Of a DNA stretch of 64,000 nt, positions 1-10,644 are shown piece by piece. Position numbers and translations under genes: made by a program. How positions within the stretch are numbered: the first letter of the stretch is position 1; every line of letters begins with the position of its first letter. Origin of the DNA: Saccopteryx bilineata. Lineage: Eukaryota; Chordata; Mammalia; Chiroptera; Emballonuridae. Location: assembly GCF_036850765.1 (NCBI RefSeq), contig NC_089494.1, positions 229,480,779-229,544,778 of the forward strand, read 5' to 3'. The notes under the pieces are model-generated. The model saw only the letters and a list, made by a program, of their open reading frames with translations. It was not told where the DNA came from and searched no databases.

Positions 1-3000
1 TACCTGCCTGGCTGTCAGGAGAAGATGGCAGAAAGAGACAGAATTTTGGCAGCGTTTCACCTTCGAGAATATATTTTATTCTCATATCCAGATGTTTAAA
101 TTACTTTGTTTTCCCTGGGCACACGGTGGGGAGAGCAGGTGGGTCAAACACGGACAGGGGCTGTTACAGAGGAACAGGGCCCACTGAGAGGCTAGTGAGT
201 GCCAGAGGTAAATCTGCCATGATGTCAGCAGGGTAGGTGTCTAATTTGCTCTTTCTGCTGACATGCCATCTCCTCTCAGAATGCGAACTGTGATTCTTCC
301 ATTATCAAACTCTCAAGATTTCCTTTTTATTTATCAGTCTACTAAATGTACTATCCTTTTGCTTTTACTTACTATAAATACTCATTTCTGAATAAGGATA
401 ATTAAGTTACATTAAAATCTCCAAGAGGAAAAAAACTCTATCACCTGCATTGCCTTTTCCAGTCTCAGGCCATTTCCTGCACCTGGGATTTTTTTCTCCC
501 CAATGTTCCAGCTCACCGAAATTCTGCCAGATCCAACACCAACTTCCCCCCCGCACCCCGCCCTCACCACCAAACCCTTAAGGCACCACACCTCCTCTGA
601 CAATTCTAGTGCTTTCTGCCTCTTTCATGAACCGAATCATAGACCACATTTAATTATTTCAACCCCTTCTGATTTTCATATATTGAAACCTATCCGAGAA
701 AGAGACCAGGTTTTAGTTAGATATTTTTGTGTTCCGCCCTACCCCTCAATCTAGCACCCATGCATACAGAAAGAATGTCTGATAAGGACATTAACAAATA
801 TAATGGAGTGAGTGGAGTAACAAGAGATGCTCACTAAACGCAGTAAGAAAGGTGGGTCCTATCACTGCCAGGGATTTTGGTTTCTGTTTTGCTGGGGGCA
901 GGGTTAGAATTTGGGGGCTGGAGCTGCATCGTTAGATGTAATTTCAGAGAAGTGAAGTGTTACCAGATGCAGCTCTCCTCCTCCATCACTCTCTCTAAAA
1001 CAAGGTTGAAACAAATATTTTTAAATGTTTTATTTGAAGGAACAACAGATTGTTAGCCTGTCTGGTGTCCACATGTCTTAGGCCAGCCCTGTAGCCAAAA
1101 GGCATTGACTGCATATTATTTGTTGAATAAATGAACAGTGGTGAATCCTAACAATACTTTTAGTTTTCAGAGATAGTATTGCTATTATTTTTTTTCTTTG
1201 ACAGGAGTATTAGTAATCCTCCCAAGAACTCCTATAAAAAGAGACTAATTTTGTTCTTCTTACTTTGAAGTAGGAGGGAAAATAAATACTTGCGACGCCC
1301 TCTATATGGTGTTGAAACCCTTACGAGCAGTTTCTCCAAATCATGGAGAAAGTTCAGAGGAAGGGGGCGTGTGCCGGGGTCCGTGGACTAGGGTGTCCCC
1401 TTCTCCATTCAGAAGACTGAGATCTAATAGCCCGTTTTCTTTCAAAAAGAAAAAGAAAACTATGAAATAAGTAAAGCCTATTAGTCTTTCAATTCATTCA
1501 GAAAAACCTACCTCTACTTCTTTCTAGATAATCAATTCCTTAGTCCAAGTTAGTCTGAAAATCAGTTTGGGGTTATTACAACAGATTTCTTTTCTACCTG
1601 TAAACTTATAATCACCTCATTTATAAGCTACTGTTGAATTTAAATTGTCAACCATAGGATGATTTGGTGCAAAAATGGTAAGATATGTACCATGCTTAAA
1701 CCAATATGGCTACGAGGGCAGATGGGACTTAAACTCCTGCTTCGACATCGGGTTACAGGTCGCACTGAATTCCACTAAAAAGCGAGAAAAAGAGAAATAG
1801 GTCAATCGCTCATGAAAGCTCACACAGCTTAAAACAATATGCATGTCCAACAGATAGAGAGGTTTTGCTGATATGATCACACTTGCCCATTACTAGTCAC
1901 CAGCATAAGGTACTCTCCTTTTATTTACCATAGTTGCCCGATATTTGACAATAACTTTGAGGTATTTCTCATATAAAATCCCATTACAATGAACTTCTGG
2001 ATGGTAAAACTCTTGGTGCTAGTAGAATTTTGTTTTGATGAGTAAATTGTTACAAATTACATTGAGTTCCCAAGTGTTAGAGAATGTAAGCTCCCTGTGG
2101 GCAGGGATTTGAGTCTGTTTTGTTCACTGCTGAAACGCCCAGCACCTGGATCATAAATAACCAGAAAACAACTCCTCTTGAATGAAATGAATTGAGTGAG
2201 TGAATCACCATTGTCGTCCAGCAACTCTCTGACTAAATTAACAAGTAAGAAGAAAACTATAGTCACTATAATGAGATTTCACTCATAAAAACCCTTCTTA
2301 AAATTTTCCTTTCATTCAACCCTTTCTCATTCTGTATTAGGAGTTTAAGTTTGGGCAAATGTTGGTGATATGTTTGACAAGAGAGAAGGAAATTCAAAGG
2401 CAATTGCCTTTTGATGTAGAGCATAATAGTGGCTATTTCTTCTCCTTCCCTTCTAAATTGTCCTGCAGACCGCCTACAATTAGAGTTTCCTAACAGAGGG
2501 TGATTATTGTTGGGGCAAGAGCATGTTCTATGAGCTCATTCATTGTACAGTATGTGTGTCTGTCACATCAGCACAACCCTATTTCTATGGGCTCAACTTT
2601 CATGACACAAACTACTTCATTGAGATATTATTAGCTAAAGTGGGCTGCTAAGGCTCTAAGAACTTTTGTCTCAAGTTCTTTTAAAATACACTACTTCCCT
2701 CTCCCCCACCCCCACCCCCATTGAGGAAAAGCGGCTCTGAAGCTTACTCCCTCCTCTCCAGCTTGGAGACCACAGGAACTGGGAAAAGCGGCTCTGAAGC
2801 TTACTCCCTCCTCTCCAGCTTGGAGACCACAGGAACTGGGTCACCCAGGTGGTGTCCTTGGCTGGACCGAGGAGCTACACTTCAGAATTTACTTTAACTC
2901 TTTCCAAGAAGGGCAGGGTAAACACCCCATAATGTTCACTATACAGAATGTCCCAGCATTCGTGGCCACCAGTTCCAACACCCAGTCCCCACAACCACAC

Positions 3001-3582
3001 ACACTCAGACACTTGCATATCTGTGACTCTATTTTAAAGACTGCCCAATTATTTAACACGTTCAAAACATTCTACCACCAATGTACACTGGAAGTAGCCT
3101 TCCAAAACTGATTGGTTCCTCTCTCCCACTGCCTCTGTGCTCTTACCTCTCCACCCCTCCCCTCTCTACACTTCATACCAAGGAGAGAAAAACTGGGCAC
3201 ATTCATCATTTCCCAAAATGTAGAACTGTCAGTGCAAATTTGGTAAACCGTTTCCTGAAAGTTAATGGCTTTTAAATGCATAGGGTTAAAGAAGGCCTCC
3301 CATAAGGTAAGCTCAAAGTGTTTAATATATCTAAGACAGGGGAGGCAGATAGGACTAGTTCCATCTTAAGCAAGGAACGACTGCCAGGAAATTATGAAGA
3401 ATCGTGGACAAATCAAAGAAAAGAACCCGTTCTTTCCAGCCAATTCCTTCCTCTCCTTTGTATGAAATCTTATCAAGTAACTCTTTAGGAACTTCTTTTA
3501 TAGAATCTTTGGGTTTATAAATGTTCTCGAACTTGTGAATCAAACATCTGGGATGAATTGTCACTATGCAAGGCCACCGTAC
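1..3582. other. SPATA18 intron downstream of exon 10
   Basis: I see no exon in this stretch. It holds a probable L2 tail around 2070-2165, an exact 57-bp tandem duplication at 2727-2840, and otherwise unassigned AT-rich sequence. The final SPATA18 exons were looked for on the minus strand and not recognised. Confidence 0.6.
2727..2840. repeat. Exact 57-bp tandem duplication
   Basis: Two identical copies beginning aaaagcggctctgaagctta and ending ggaccacaggaactggg-like sequence (2727-2783, 2784-2840). Confidence 0.95.
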
Positions 3583-3706
3583 AAAAGCCCCTCTCTTGGT
3601 GACAGCTTCTCCCTTCATAACGACGACGTCATTCTCCATGAGGGCAGGCCACACGTGATAGAAGACCAGGGGAGCAGTGAAATCAGAGTCATAGCTGCGA
3701 CGGTAC
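3583..3706 (-). CDS. SPATA18: SPATA18 coding exon 10 (last one visible)
   Basis: This exon encodes residues 504-545, reading [20 protein letters not shown] then [21 protein letters not shown]. The acceptor is AAACAG. The end is placed at a GTACGG donor because the human protein continues WNSV after GAF. That donor is poor, and the frame stays open for another 76 codons past it, to a stop at 3355. A read-through C-terminus is therefore possible. The human C-terminal Ser/Arg-rich tail (about 45 residues) was not found between 1 and 3582 and should lie beyond the left edge. Confidence 0.88.
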
Positions 3707-3844
3707 CTGTTTTAAACACACAAAAGGAGGAGAAAGAGAAGTGAAGCATTTATATCAGTATAAATTGTTTTGATTATGCTCAGATCTAGAAAAATACAGG
3801 TCCTAATTCTGTTATTAAAGAGATGGTGCTAGTAGAATTTGTGG

Positions 3845-4031
3845 GCTTGACTGACCTGTCGTGGGACAATGAATACAGCATCAACCTGGAATGCTGAAGT
3901 AATCGGTTCAAAACCCCAGGCTTGCCTGGTCAAGGCACATAGGAGAAGCAACTACAAATTATTGCTTCCCACTCCTTGCTCCCTATCTCTCTCTCCTCTC
4001 TTTAAAAATCAATAAATAATATCTTTAAAAG
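3845..4031 (+). mobile_element. Decayed SINE type B
   Basis: It begins "tgactgacctgtcgtggga", followed by a B-box-like GGTTCAAAACC, GCTTGCCTGGTCAAGGCACA and a CT-rich tail ending in AATAAATAAT. It is more diverged than the other type B copies. Confidence 0.75.
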
Positions 4032-4823
4032 AGAGAAAGATGGTGTGGGCTCTTAGAATAGAAACCAGTGATAACAAGGTCCCACATGGACTCTATAAGA
4101 ACAAGTCATGCCAGACTAATCTTGTTCTTCTCATCCCTGGAATATAGGAGTTGCAATTAGGAAAATGCTAGAGACCAGTGAAGTCCCATAGGTTTCCTAC
4201 AAGATTTCTCATGCTATCTTTCTGGACAAAAGAACAGAAATATAAGTGTATGATTAACTTAAATAGGTAGCTTGGAAACTGGTTCAATGATCATATTCAA
4301 AGAGGGTTAATTAATGGGTCAATAAGAAAAAGAATGAAGGAGCAAAGAGCTCTCTCTCAATCCTGTGATAAATTAACATATTCATTAATGATTTGCATGA
4401 AATACAGAAAAATCGTTCAAAGGTGGGAAGTGGGTCAGAAAAAAAATCATGACAGTATCAAATATTAGCTCAACTGGCTGGAAAAATAAGCTGAATCTAC
4501 TAAGACACAATGTACTGTGGATACCTATGGGGTCCCATAGTTGAGTCTACGAAGCACTTAACTACATGGACAAAGGTAATAAATGACTTAATCAAGCCCA
4601 CGTAAAAATTATAACAACAGATTCCAGTTGAACTCAAATGAGTGAATAGTGTTATATGGCTGAAAAAAAAAAAACAACCTATAAAATTAATAGAGAGTAA
4701 GAATGGAAAGGGTGCTAGTCCGAACCTTTCCCCAGTTCAAACCAGGGGGCTACACTCAGTGTGGACACTTTCTTAAAAAGGAATGCTCAGAAGAACATGG
4801 AGCACCGACCAAGAAAACAGATC

Positions 4824-5477
4824 TACACTGCTCACAAAAAAATAGGGCATCAGGGACCGTGCAGACACTCCAGTACTTTCAGCCTTTTCTATAGCGCATT
4901 TTCACCAAGGAAATAAAAGTTGGTTTTGTATCTCATTTGCATAATTAAACAACTTTCTTTGACTTGTCGTTTGCTTTCCTGATGTTCTTGTTTAATAAAA
5001 AAAAAAATCAGGCCCTGGCCGGTTGGCTCAGCGGTAGAGTGTCGGCCTGGCGTGTGGGGGACCTGGGTTCGATTCCCGGCCAGGGCACATAGGAGAAGTG
5101 CCCATTTGCTTCTCCACCCCCCACCCCCTCCTTCCTCTCTGTCTCTCTCTTCCCCTCCCACAGCCAAGGCTCCATTGGAGCAAAGATGGCCCGGGCGCTG
5201 GGGATGGCTCCTTGGCCTCTACCCCAGGTGCTAGAGTGGCTCTGGTCGCGGCAGAGCGACGCCCTGGAGGGGCAGAGCATCGCCCCCTGGTGGGCAGAGC
5301 GTCGCCCCTGGTGGGCGTGCCAGGTGGATCCCGGTTGGGTGCATGCAGGAGTCTGTCTGTCTCTCCCCGTTTCCAGCTTCAGAAAAATACAAAAAAAAAA
5401 AAAAAAAATCAAATGCTTCTTTTTTTAATTACTTCATATTCATTTTGAAATATCCCTTCATTTTTGCAAGTAGTATA
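4824..5477. mobile_element. Tc1/mariner-type MITE, copy 1, split by a SINE
   Basis: The left end (ctgctcacaaaaa) and the inverted right end (gcaagtagta) form imperfect inverted repeats next to TA. The interior matches a second copy at 47330-47542 over most of its length (for example catctcatttgcataat). A type A SINE at 5011-5408 interrupts it. The family assignment is by its ends only. Confidence 0.6.
5011..5408 (+). mobile_element. SINE type A
   Basis: Full-length VES-like tRNA SINE: A box TGGCTCAGCGGTAGAGTG, B box GGTTCGATTCC, GC-rich body with two CCCTGGTGGGC modules, and an A tail. It is inserted in a MITE. Confidence 0.92.
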
Positions 5478-6129
5478 TTTGTCAAGCAGTCTCAAACCCC
5501 CACCCCTTCATATGGAAAAAAACAGAAGGCATCAGACCAGAAGAAGGAGAATTTGATTAATTGCTTTTAAATAGTGAAAGACTGCCAGAGTTTAAAAAAA
5601 GGGGGGGGGGATTATACTTGTGCTGTGAAGTCCTAGAGGTAGAACCAAATCCAGTCATTATAGGAGCTGCAGTTTCCGCTCCACAGCCCACCACGAGTCC
5701 GGGCCAGAGTGCCCCAAGAGGCTGCGTGTTCCCTCTGATTAAAGGCGTGCAGGCAGGAAGCCCGCCAGAGGTCTGTGAAAAGTGCAGATTTCGTAAGCCA
5801 AAATGGATGAAGATTTTTGAGTGGGACCATGCATCCACTAAAGGAAGAAAGAATTTTTAAAAAGAGGGATGCAGATATGTTCTGTAAGAGAATCGGAAAG
5901 ATCCAACGGCAGTGTGATGTTCTAATATTCAGCTCTTCTTTGAACAGACGTACATTGGGAGCCGTGATCTGAAACAAGCTAGAGACAAGGTAATAGCAAG
6001 AGAATACGGCAGGCTATAAGCAAAGGTACACATTGCTGTGATTTGCATAAGCAAAAGAAAGATACATGGTCTCTATCATCAACAAGCTTCCGGGAATAAC
6101 TCTACAGCCAGAAGGAAGACCCAGGGCTA

Positions 6130-6375
6130 ACATTTCCTAGGCATACACTATATGCCAGGCCGTGTCCTTAAGTACCTTATCTGAATGACTTCATTGAACC
6201 TTCTACAGCCCTAGGAAGTAGAAATTATTATTTTCCCCCATTTAACATAGAAAAACTAAGGGGACAGAAAATTAAGTAACATGCCCAGATTGTACAGCTA
6301 ATTAGTAGTGGAATTGGGATTAGAACCCAGGCAGTTTGATACCAGAGCCTCTATTCTTATCCACTTGGCCTTCTC
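6130..6375 (+). repeat. MIR element
   Basis: It contains the MIR core features: tatgccaggccgtgtcctta, ttacatag-type low-complexity junction, aagtaacatgcccag and gattagaacccaggcag, in the expected order. Confidence 0.7.
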
Positions 6376-6539
6376 CCAGATAATCTCCAGCTCTATCATA
6401 AGATCTCATAAAGTTAGAATAAAATGTTCCAAATTCGTTTAAATTCTTTTAATTTATAAAGGAAATGTATATCATATAACACTTGGTAGAAATCTAATGG
6501 TCCTAGATAAAAGATTCTAGAGCATTCCTTTTCAAATGT

Positions 6540-6672
6540 TAGCGTACATAAAGAATATTGGGGGACTTATTAGATTACAAATTCCAAAAACCCAGTCCCA
6601 GACCTACGTTTTTTAACAAATATTTTGTGCAATTTTGATGCACGTGACCTATACACCATACTTTGAGAAACC
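6540..6672. repeat. Possible hAT (MER3-like) relic
   Basis: It starts near "ttcaaatgttagcgtaca" and ends near "ccatactttgagaaacctgg", resembling the ends of old hAT-Charlie MITEs. The match is weak. Confidence 0.35.
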
Positions 6673-6689
6673 TGGCCTAAATAATGTGA

Positions 6690-7715
6690 TAAAAACCAAT
6701 AAAAGCAAAAAAAAAATCTGGTTTAAAAATTGGCAAAGAATCTGAATAGATATTTTCCCATACAGATGGTCAACAGGTACATGAAAAGGCTCAACATCAT
6801 TAATAATCAGTGAATTGCAAGTCAAAACCACAATGAGATATCACCTCACACCTGTTAGAATGGCTATTATAAAAAAGACATGAAACAAGTGTTGGTGAGG
6901 ATGTAATGACAAGGGAAGTCTTGCATACTGTTGGTAAGGATGTTAAATTGTGCAGCCACTATGGAAAACAGTAGGGAAGTACCTCAAAAAATTAAAAATA
7001 GAACTATCATACGATTCAGCAGTTTCACTTCTGGGTATTTATCTGAAGAAAACAAAAACACAAATTTGAAAATATAGATCCATGCCCATGTACATTTCAG
7101 CATTATTTACAATAGCAAAGGTTTGGAAACAGCCTAAGTGCCCACTGATGGATGAATGGATAAAGAACATATGATACACACATACAGCGGAATATTACTC
7201 AACCTTAAAATGAATGAAATCTTGCCATTTGCAACAACATGGATGGAACTTAAGGGCATTATGCTAAAAGTTACAAGACAGACAAAGAAAGACAAATACC
7301 ATATGATCTCACTTATATGTGGAATCTAAAACACAAGCAAACAAACAAAATCCAAGTTCATAAACACACAAAAAATAGATTGGTGGTTACCAGAGGCATG
7401 AGGGCAGGCAAATGGGGTAAGGATGTCAAAAAATACAAACTTACAGTTATAATTAATAAGTCAGGAGATTTAATGTACAGTATGGTGACTGTAGTTAATA
7501 ATACTATATTGTACATTTGACAGTTGTTACAATGTTAGATCTTAAAAGTTCTCAGAACAAGAAAATAATTTTGTAACTATGTATGGTGATGGATGGTAAC
7601 TAAACTGATAGTGGTGATCATTTCACAACATCTACAAATATATTGCATCACGACGTTGTACTCCTAAAAGTAATATAAAGCTATATGTTGATTATATTGC
7701 AAAAAAAAATTTTTA
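6690..7715 (+). mobile_element. Old 5'-truncated L1 (ORF2 end and 3' UTR)
   Basis: It parallels the L1 ORF2 C-terminal DNA (for example aaaccacaatgagatatcacc) and continues into a 3' UTR with tgatctcacttatatgtgga. It is broken by many stops, hence far older than the 8.6-kb L1. Confidence 0.85.
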
Positions 7716-8011
7716 GACAATGAAAAGTAAGTAATACATGTTTGTATTTACATAGCACCTTTCTTTTAAAATGTTCCAGAGAGGTTCCAGGTACTTATTA
7801 GTTCTTCCCGGTACTTATTAGATCTTCCCAAGACCAACATGATCAACAAAAATCATATCATCCCCTCTGAATCACATCTGGCAGGGCCTGGACGGCAGGC
7901 AGGATCTGTTGATTTCCCCACCCAGCGATCTTTTCCCTAAGTTTTTCCCAGGAAATAGACAAGATCACTTATTTATATATATCCCTTAGCTCCCTCCTCT
8001 AGGTCTCTTAC

Positions 8012-8187
8012 TTGGAATCATTAAAAATTTCTCCATCGGCTCCAAACGCAATATCTAAGGGTGGCTCTAAAGTCTGCATCGCAAAGGCAATGCAACATAT
8101 CTCCCGGATGAAGTTACTGAGGAGGCAAAAATCGACTTCTGGAGGGAATGAAATCTTGGGATTGACATTCATGGCTCGGATCACATC
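8012..8187 (-). CDS. SPATA18: SPATA18 coding exon 9 (MIEAP C-terminal domain)
   Basis: This exon encodes residues 446-504, beginning [20 protein letters not shown] and including [20 protein letters not shown]. The acceptor is TTTTCAG and the donor GTAAGA. It leaves in phase 2, so the last Lys codon is completed by exon 10. A full-length L1 sits in the intron between this exon and exon 8. Confidence 0.95.
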
Positions 8188-9328
8188 CTGAAAAACAAAA
8201 AGATAGCATCACCTTTTACCAAGCTGTGACCAGAAACTGTGACAGTTGACATAAGGACATTATGACTGACAGAGGTGGGAAAAGAAAACATGAATGGAAG
8301 CAAGTCAAACTAAAAACGGAATGCATGTGCTAAAGGGAGGGAGCGTCATTCACAGGGAAGGAGGACAGGTGGCAGGGTACAAATGACATACCAAAGGCCA
8401 AGAGAATCCTAAAATAATGTTTTTAAATAAATTTTAAAAAACCCTTAGAAGCTTTCATTTATTCTTTCCGTTGTTTTTTTTTTATTCTGGGCAAGTTATA
8501 TAATGTGTCAACACAGAATTCTTGACTTGTTCACAATTTATAATAATAACAATTATAAGAGAGAAGATGGCAGCGGAGTAGGCGGATGCACAGACACCCA
8601 GCTCTCAACACCAAACTGGAATACAAATCAATTTAGAAAAAATCAGCATGAAAAACCAACACTGAACTGCAAGAACAGCTCTCAAAAACCAAGGAGCAAA
8701 GAGGAAGCCACAATAATCCTGGTAAGGAGTGCCTGAATCTCCTCTGCTTACAGGAAGGGAAGGAGGGGGGTGAGGCTGAGAGCCCAGAGAGGATTTCACA
8801 GAGGAAAAAGAGCAGAAACTACTGCTCACAGCCACTTACCTGGCGACCAGGGAGCAAGGTGGGTTGAAAAGACCAGTTTATCTCCCAAGTGGAAAAGACA
8901 GGAAGAGGGACAGACTGTGAGGGGCTAAGGTATGCAAGAAACAAAATAAAAAAGCTGACTCATTCGTGCTGGAGGCGGCCATAGCTGGGGGAGGGACTGA
9001 ACCTTTCACAAAACAGAGCTGAAGTGCTTCCGGATCAGAGATCTCCGGACATCTATCCAGCTCCAATCAGCACAACAAGACACAGCTGAAAACAAGAAGT
9101 GGGGAGGAGGGGCAGTAACTCAGGTCTCCATGGAGATCTGAGATACACCTCCCCCTACTGAAGCTGAGAGAAAAAACCCTGCCCCCAGTGAGATTAGTTG
9201 GAGGAAGAGACCTTCAGTGTCTCAGGTTACACCCACAGCATTCCTGGATACAGTTTCAAGGAAGCCCCCTGCTGAGATCAGTTAACAAGACTATCACCTG
9301 TTAAGAAAACAAACAAATCAAGACTTCA

Positions 9329-9443
9329 GTCTGACCTGTGGTGGCGCAGTGGATAAAGTGTCAACCTGGAAACGCTGAGGTTGCCGGTTCAAAACCCTGG
9401 GCTTGCCTGGTCAAGGCACATATGGGAGTTGATGCTTCCTGAT

Positions 9444-9484
<41 letters not shown>

Positions 9485-9525
9485 CTCTCTATAATGAATA
9501 AATAAAATCTTTAAAAAAAAAAAAA
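9329..9525 (+). mobile_element. SINE type B inserted in the L1 5' UTR
   Basis: A tRNA-headed SINE starting "tctgacctgtggtggcgcag", with a CT-rich body and an A-rich tail. It is flanked by the duplication aagacttca (9320-9328 and 9526-9534). It lies inside the L1, so it must be younger than it. Confidence 0.9.
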
Positions 9526-9683
9526 AAGACTTCAAAGCTGCCCAAATCCGAAAGTGGATTACAAATAATAGCTGATACCAACCACGAAGACCTAAAAATA
9601 ACACAACTGAAAACTGGAGGCAGACAACACCAAGCCTAGACTCAATCAACTCTACAAATAAAAAAAAAAAAAAGAAGAAGAAG

Positions 9684-10576
9684 ATGAGAAAACAAAGGAG
9701 TGCAATCCAAATGAAACCACAAGAGACACTTTCGAGAGATGAACTGAGTGATATGGAAATAATCAAACTTCCAGATGCGGAGTTCAAAATAATGATTGTA
9801 AGGATGCTTAGGGATCTTAGAACAACAATGGAGGGGGAGTTTGAAAACCTAAATAAAGAAATAGCAAGTATAAAAAAGAATCAGTTGGAGACGACAAATA
9901 CAATATCAGAAATAAAGACCACAATGGAAGGAATTAAAAACAGGACAGATAGAGCAGAGGATCGAATCAGTGAGTTAGAAGACAACTGGAATGAAGGCAT
10001 GAAAGCAGAGAAGAAAAGAGAAAAAAGACTCAAAAAGTCAGAGGAAACTCTTAGAGAGCTCTGTGACAACATGAAGAGAAATAACATCCGCATCATAGGG
10101 GTTCCTGAAGAAGAAGAAAAAGAACAAGGGATAGAGACTTTGTTCAATCATATCATAGCTGAAAACTTCCCTAAATTAATGCAAGAGAAACTCTCACAAA
10201 TCCAAGAAGCACAGAGGACTCCATTAAAGAGAAACCCAAAGAAACCTACACCAAGACACATCATAATTAAAATACCAAAGCTAAGCAATAAAGAGAAAAT
10301 ATTAAAAGCTGCAAGAGAAAAAAAAGTTATCACCTACAAGGAGCCCCCATAAGGATGACATCTGACTTCTCAACAGAAACACTTGAGGCCAGAAGGGAAT
10401 GGCAAGAAATATTCAAAGTAATGCAGAACAAGAACCTACAACCAAGACTACTTTATCCAGCAAGGCTATCGTTTAAAATTGAAGGAGAAATAAAAAGCTT
10501 CCCAGACAAAAAACAACTCAAGGAATTCATTACAACCAAACCAATGCTGCAGGAAATATTAAGGGGCCTGGTGTAA
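9684..10576 (+). pseudogene. L1 ORF1 (RNA-binding protein), one frameshift
   Basis: L1 ORF1 product: an RNA-binding chaperone made of a coiled coil, an RRM and a C-terminal domain. The first frame (9684-10352) covers the coiled coil, with heptad-like ISELEDNWNEGMKAEKK, and the RRM core around NNIRIIGVPEEEE, then stops. The second frame (10355-10576) contains the C-terminal domain, with SDFSTETLEARREW. Compared with the usual ORF1 pattern one base appears to be missing in the G/C run just before the stop, near 10340. Everything else in the gene looks undamaged. The start is the first ATG after the A-rich stretch. Confidence 0.85.
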
Positions 10577-10644
10577 ACAGATAAAGTGGGAAAAGAATTC
10601 AGAAAAAAAAAAAAAGAAAAAGGAATACACCTTTAAAGAAGAAA

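Larger units (their letters stand above)
3707..8011. other. SPATA18 intron 9
   Basis: Contents in order are a decayed SINE (3845-4031), a Tc1/mariner-type MITE split by a SINE (4824-5477), a MIR (6130-6375), a possible hAT relic (6540-6672) and the 3' end of an old L1 (6690-7715). The stretches 4032-4820 and 5480-6120 show nothing I can name. Confidence 0.7.

Noticed and set aside
1..3354. Final SPATA18 exons
   Set aside because: The Ser/Arg-rich C-terminal tail was looked for on the minus strand and no convincing match with splice sites was seen.
5011..5090. Functional tRNA gene at SINE heads
   Set aside because: The A and B boxes are present, but the cloverleaf is degenerate and each is attached to a SINE body and A tail.
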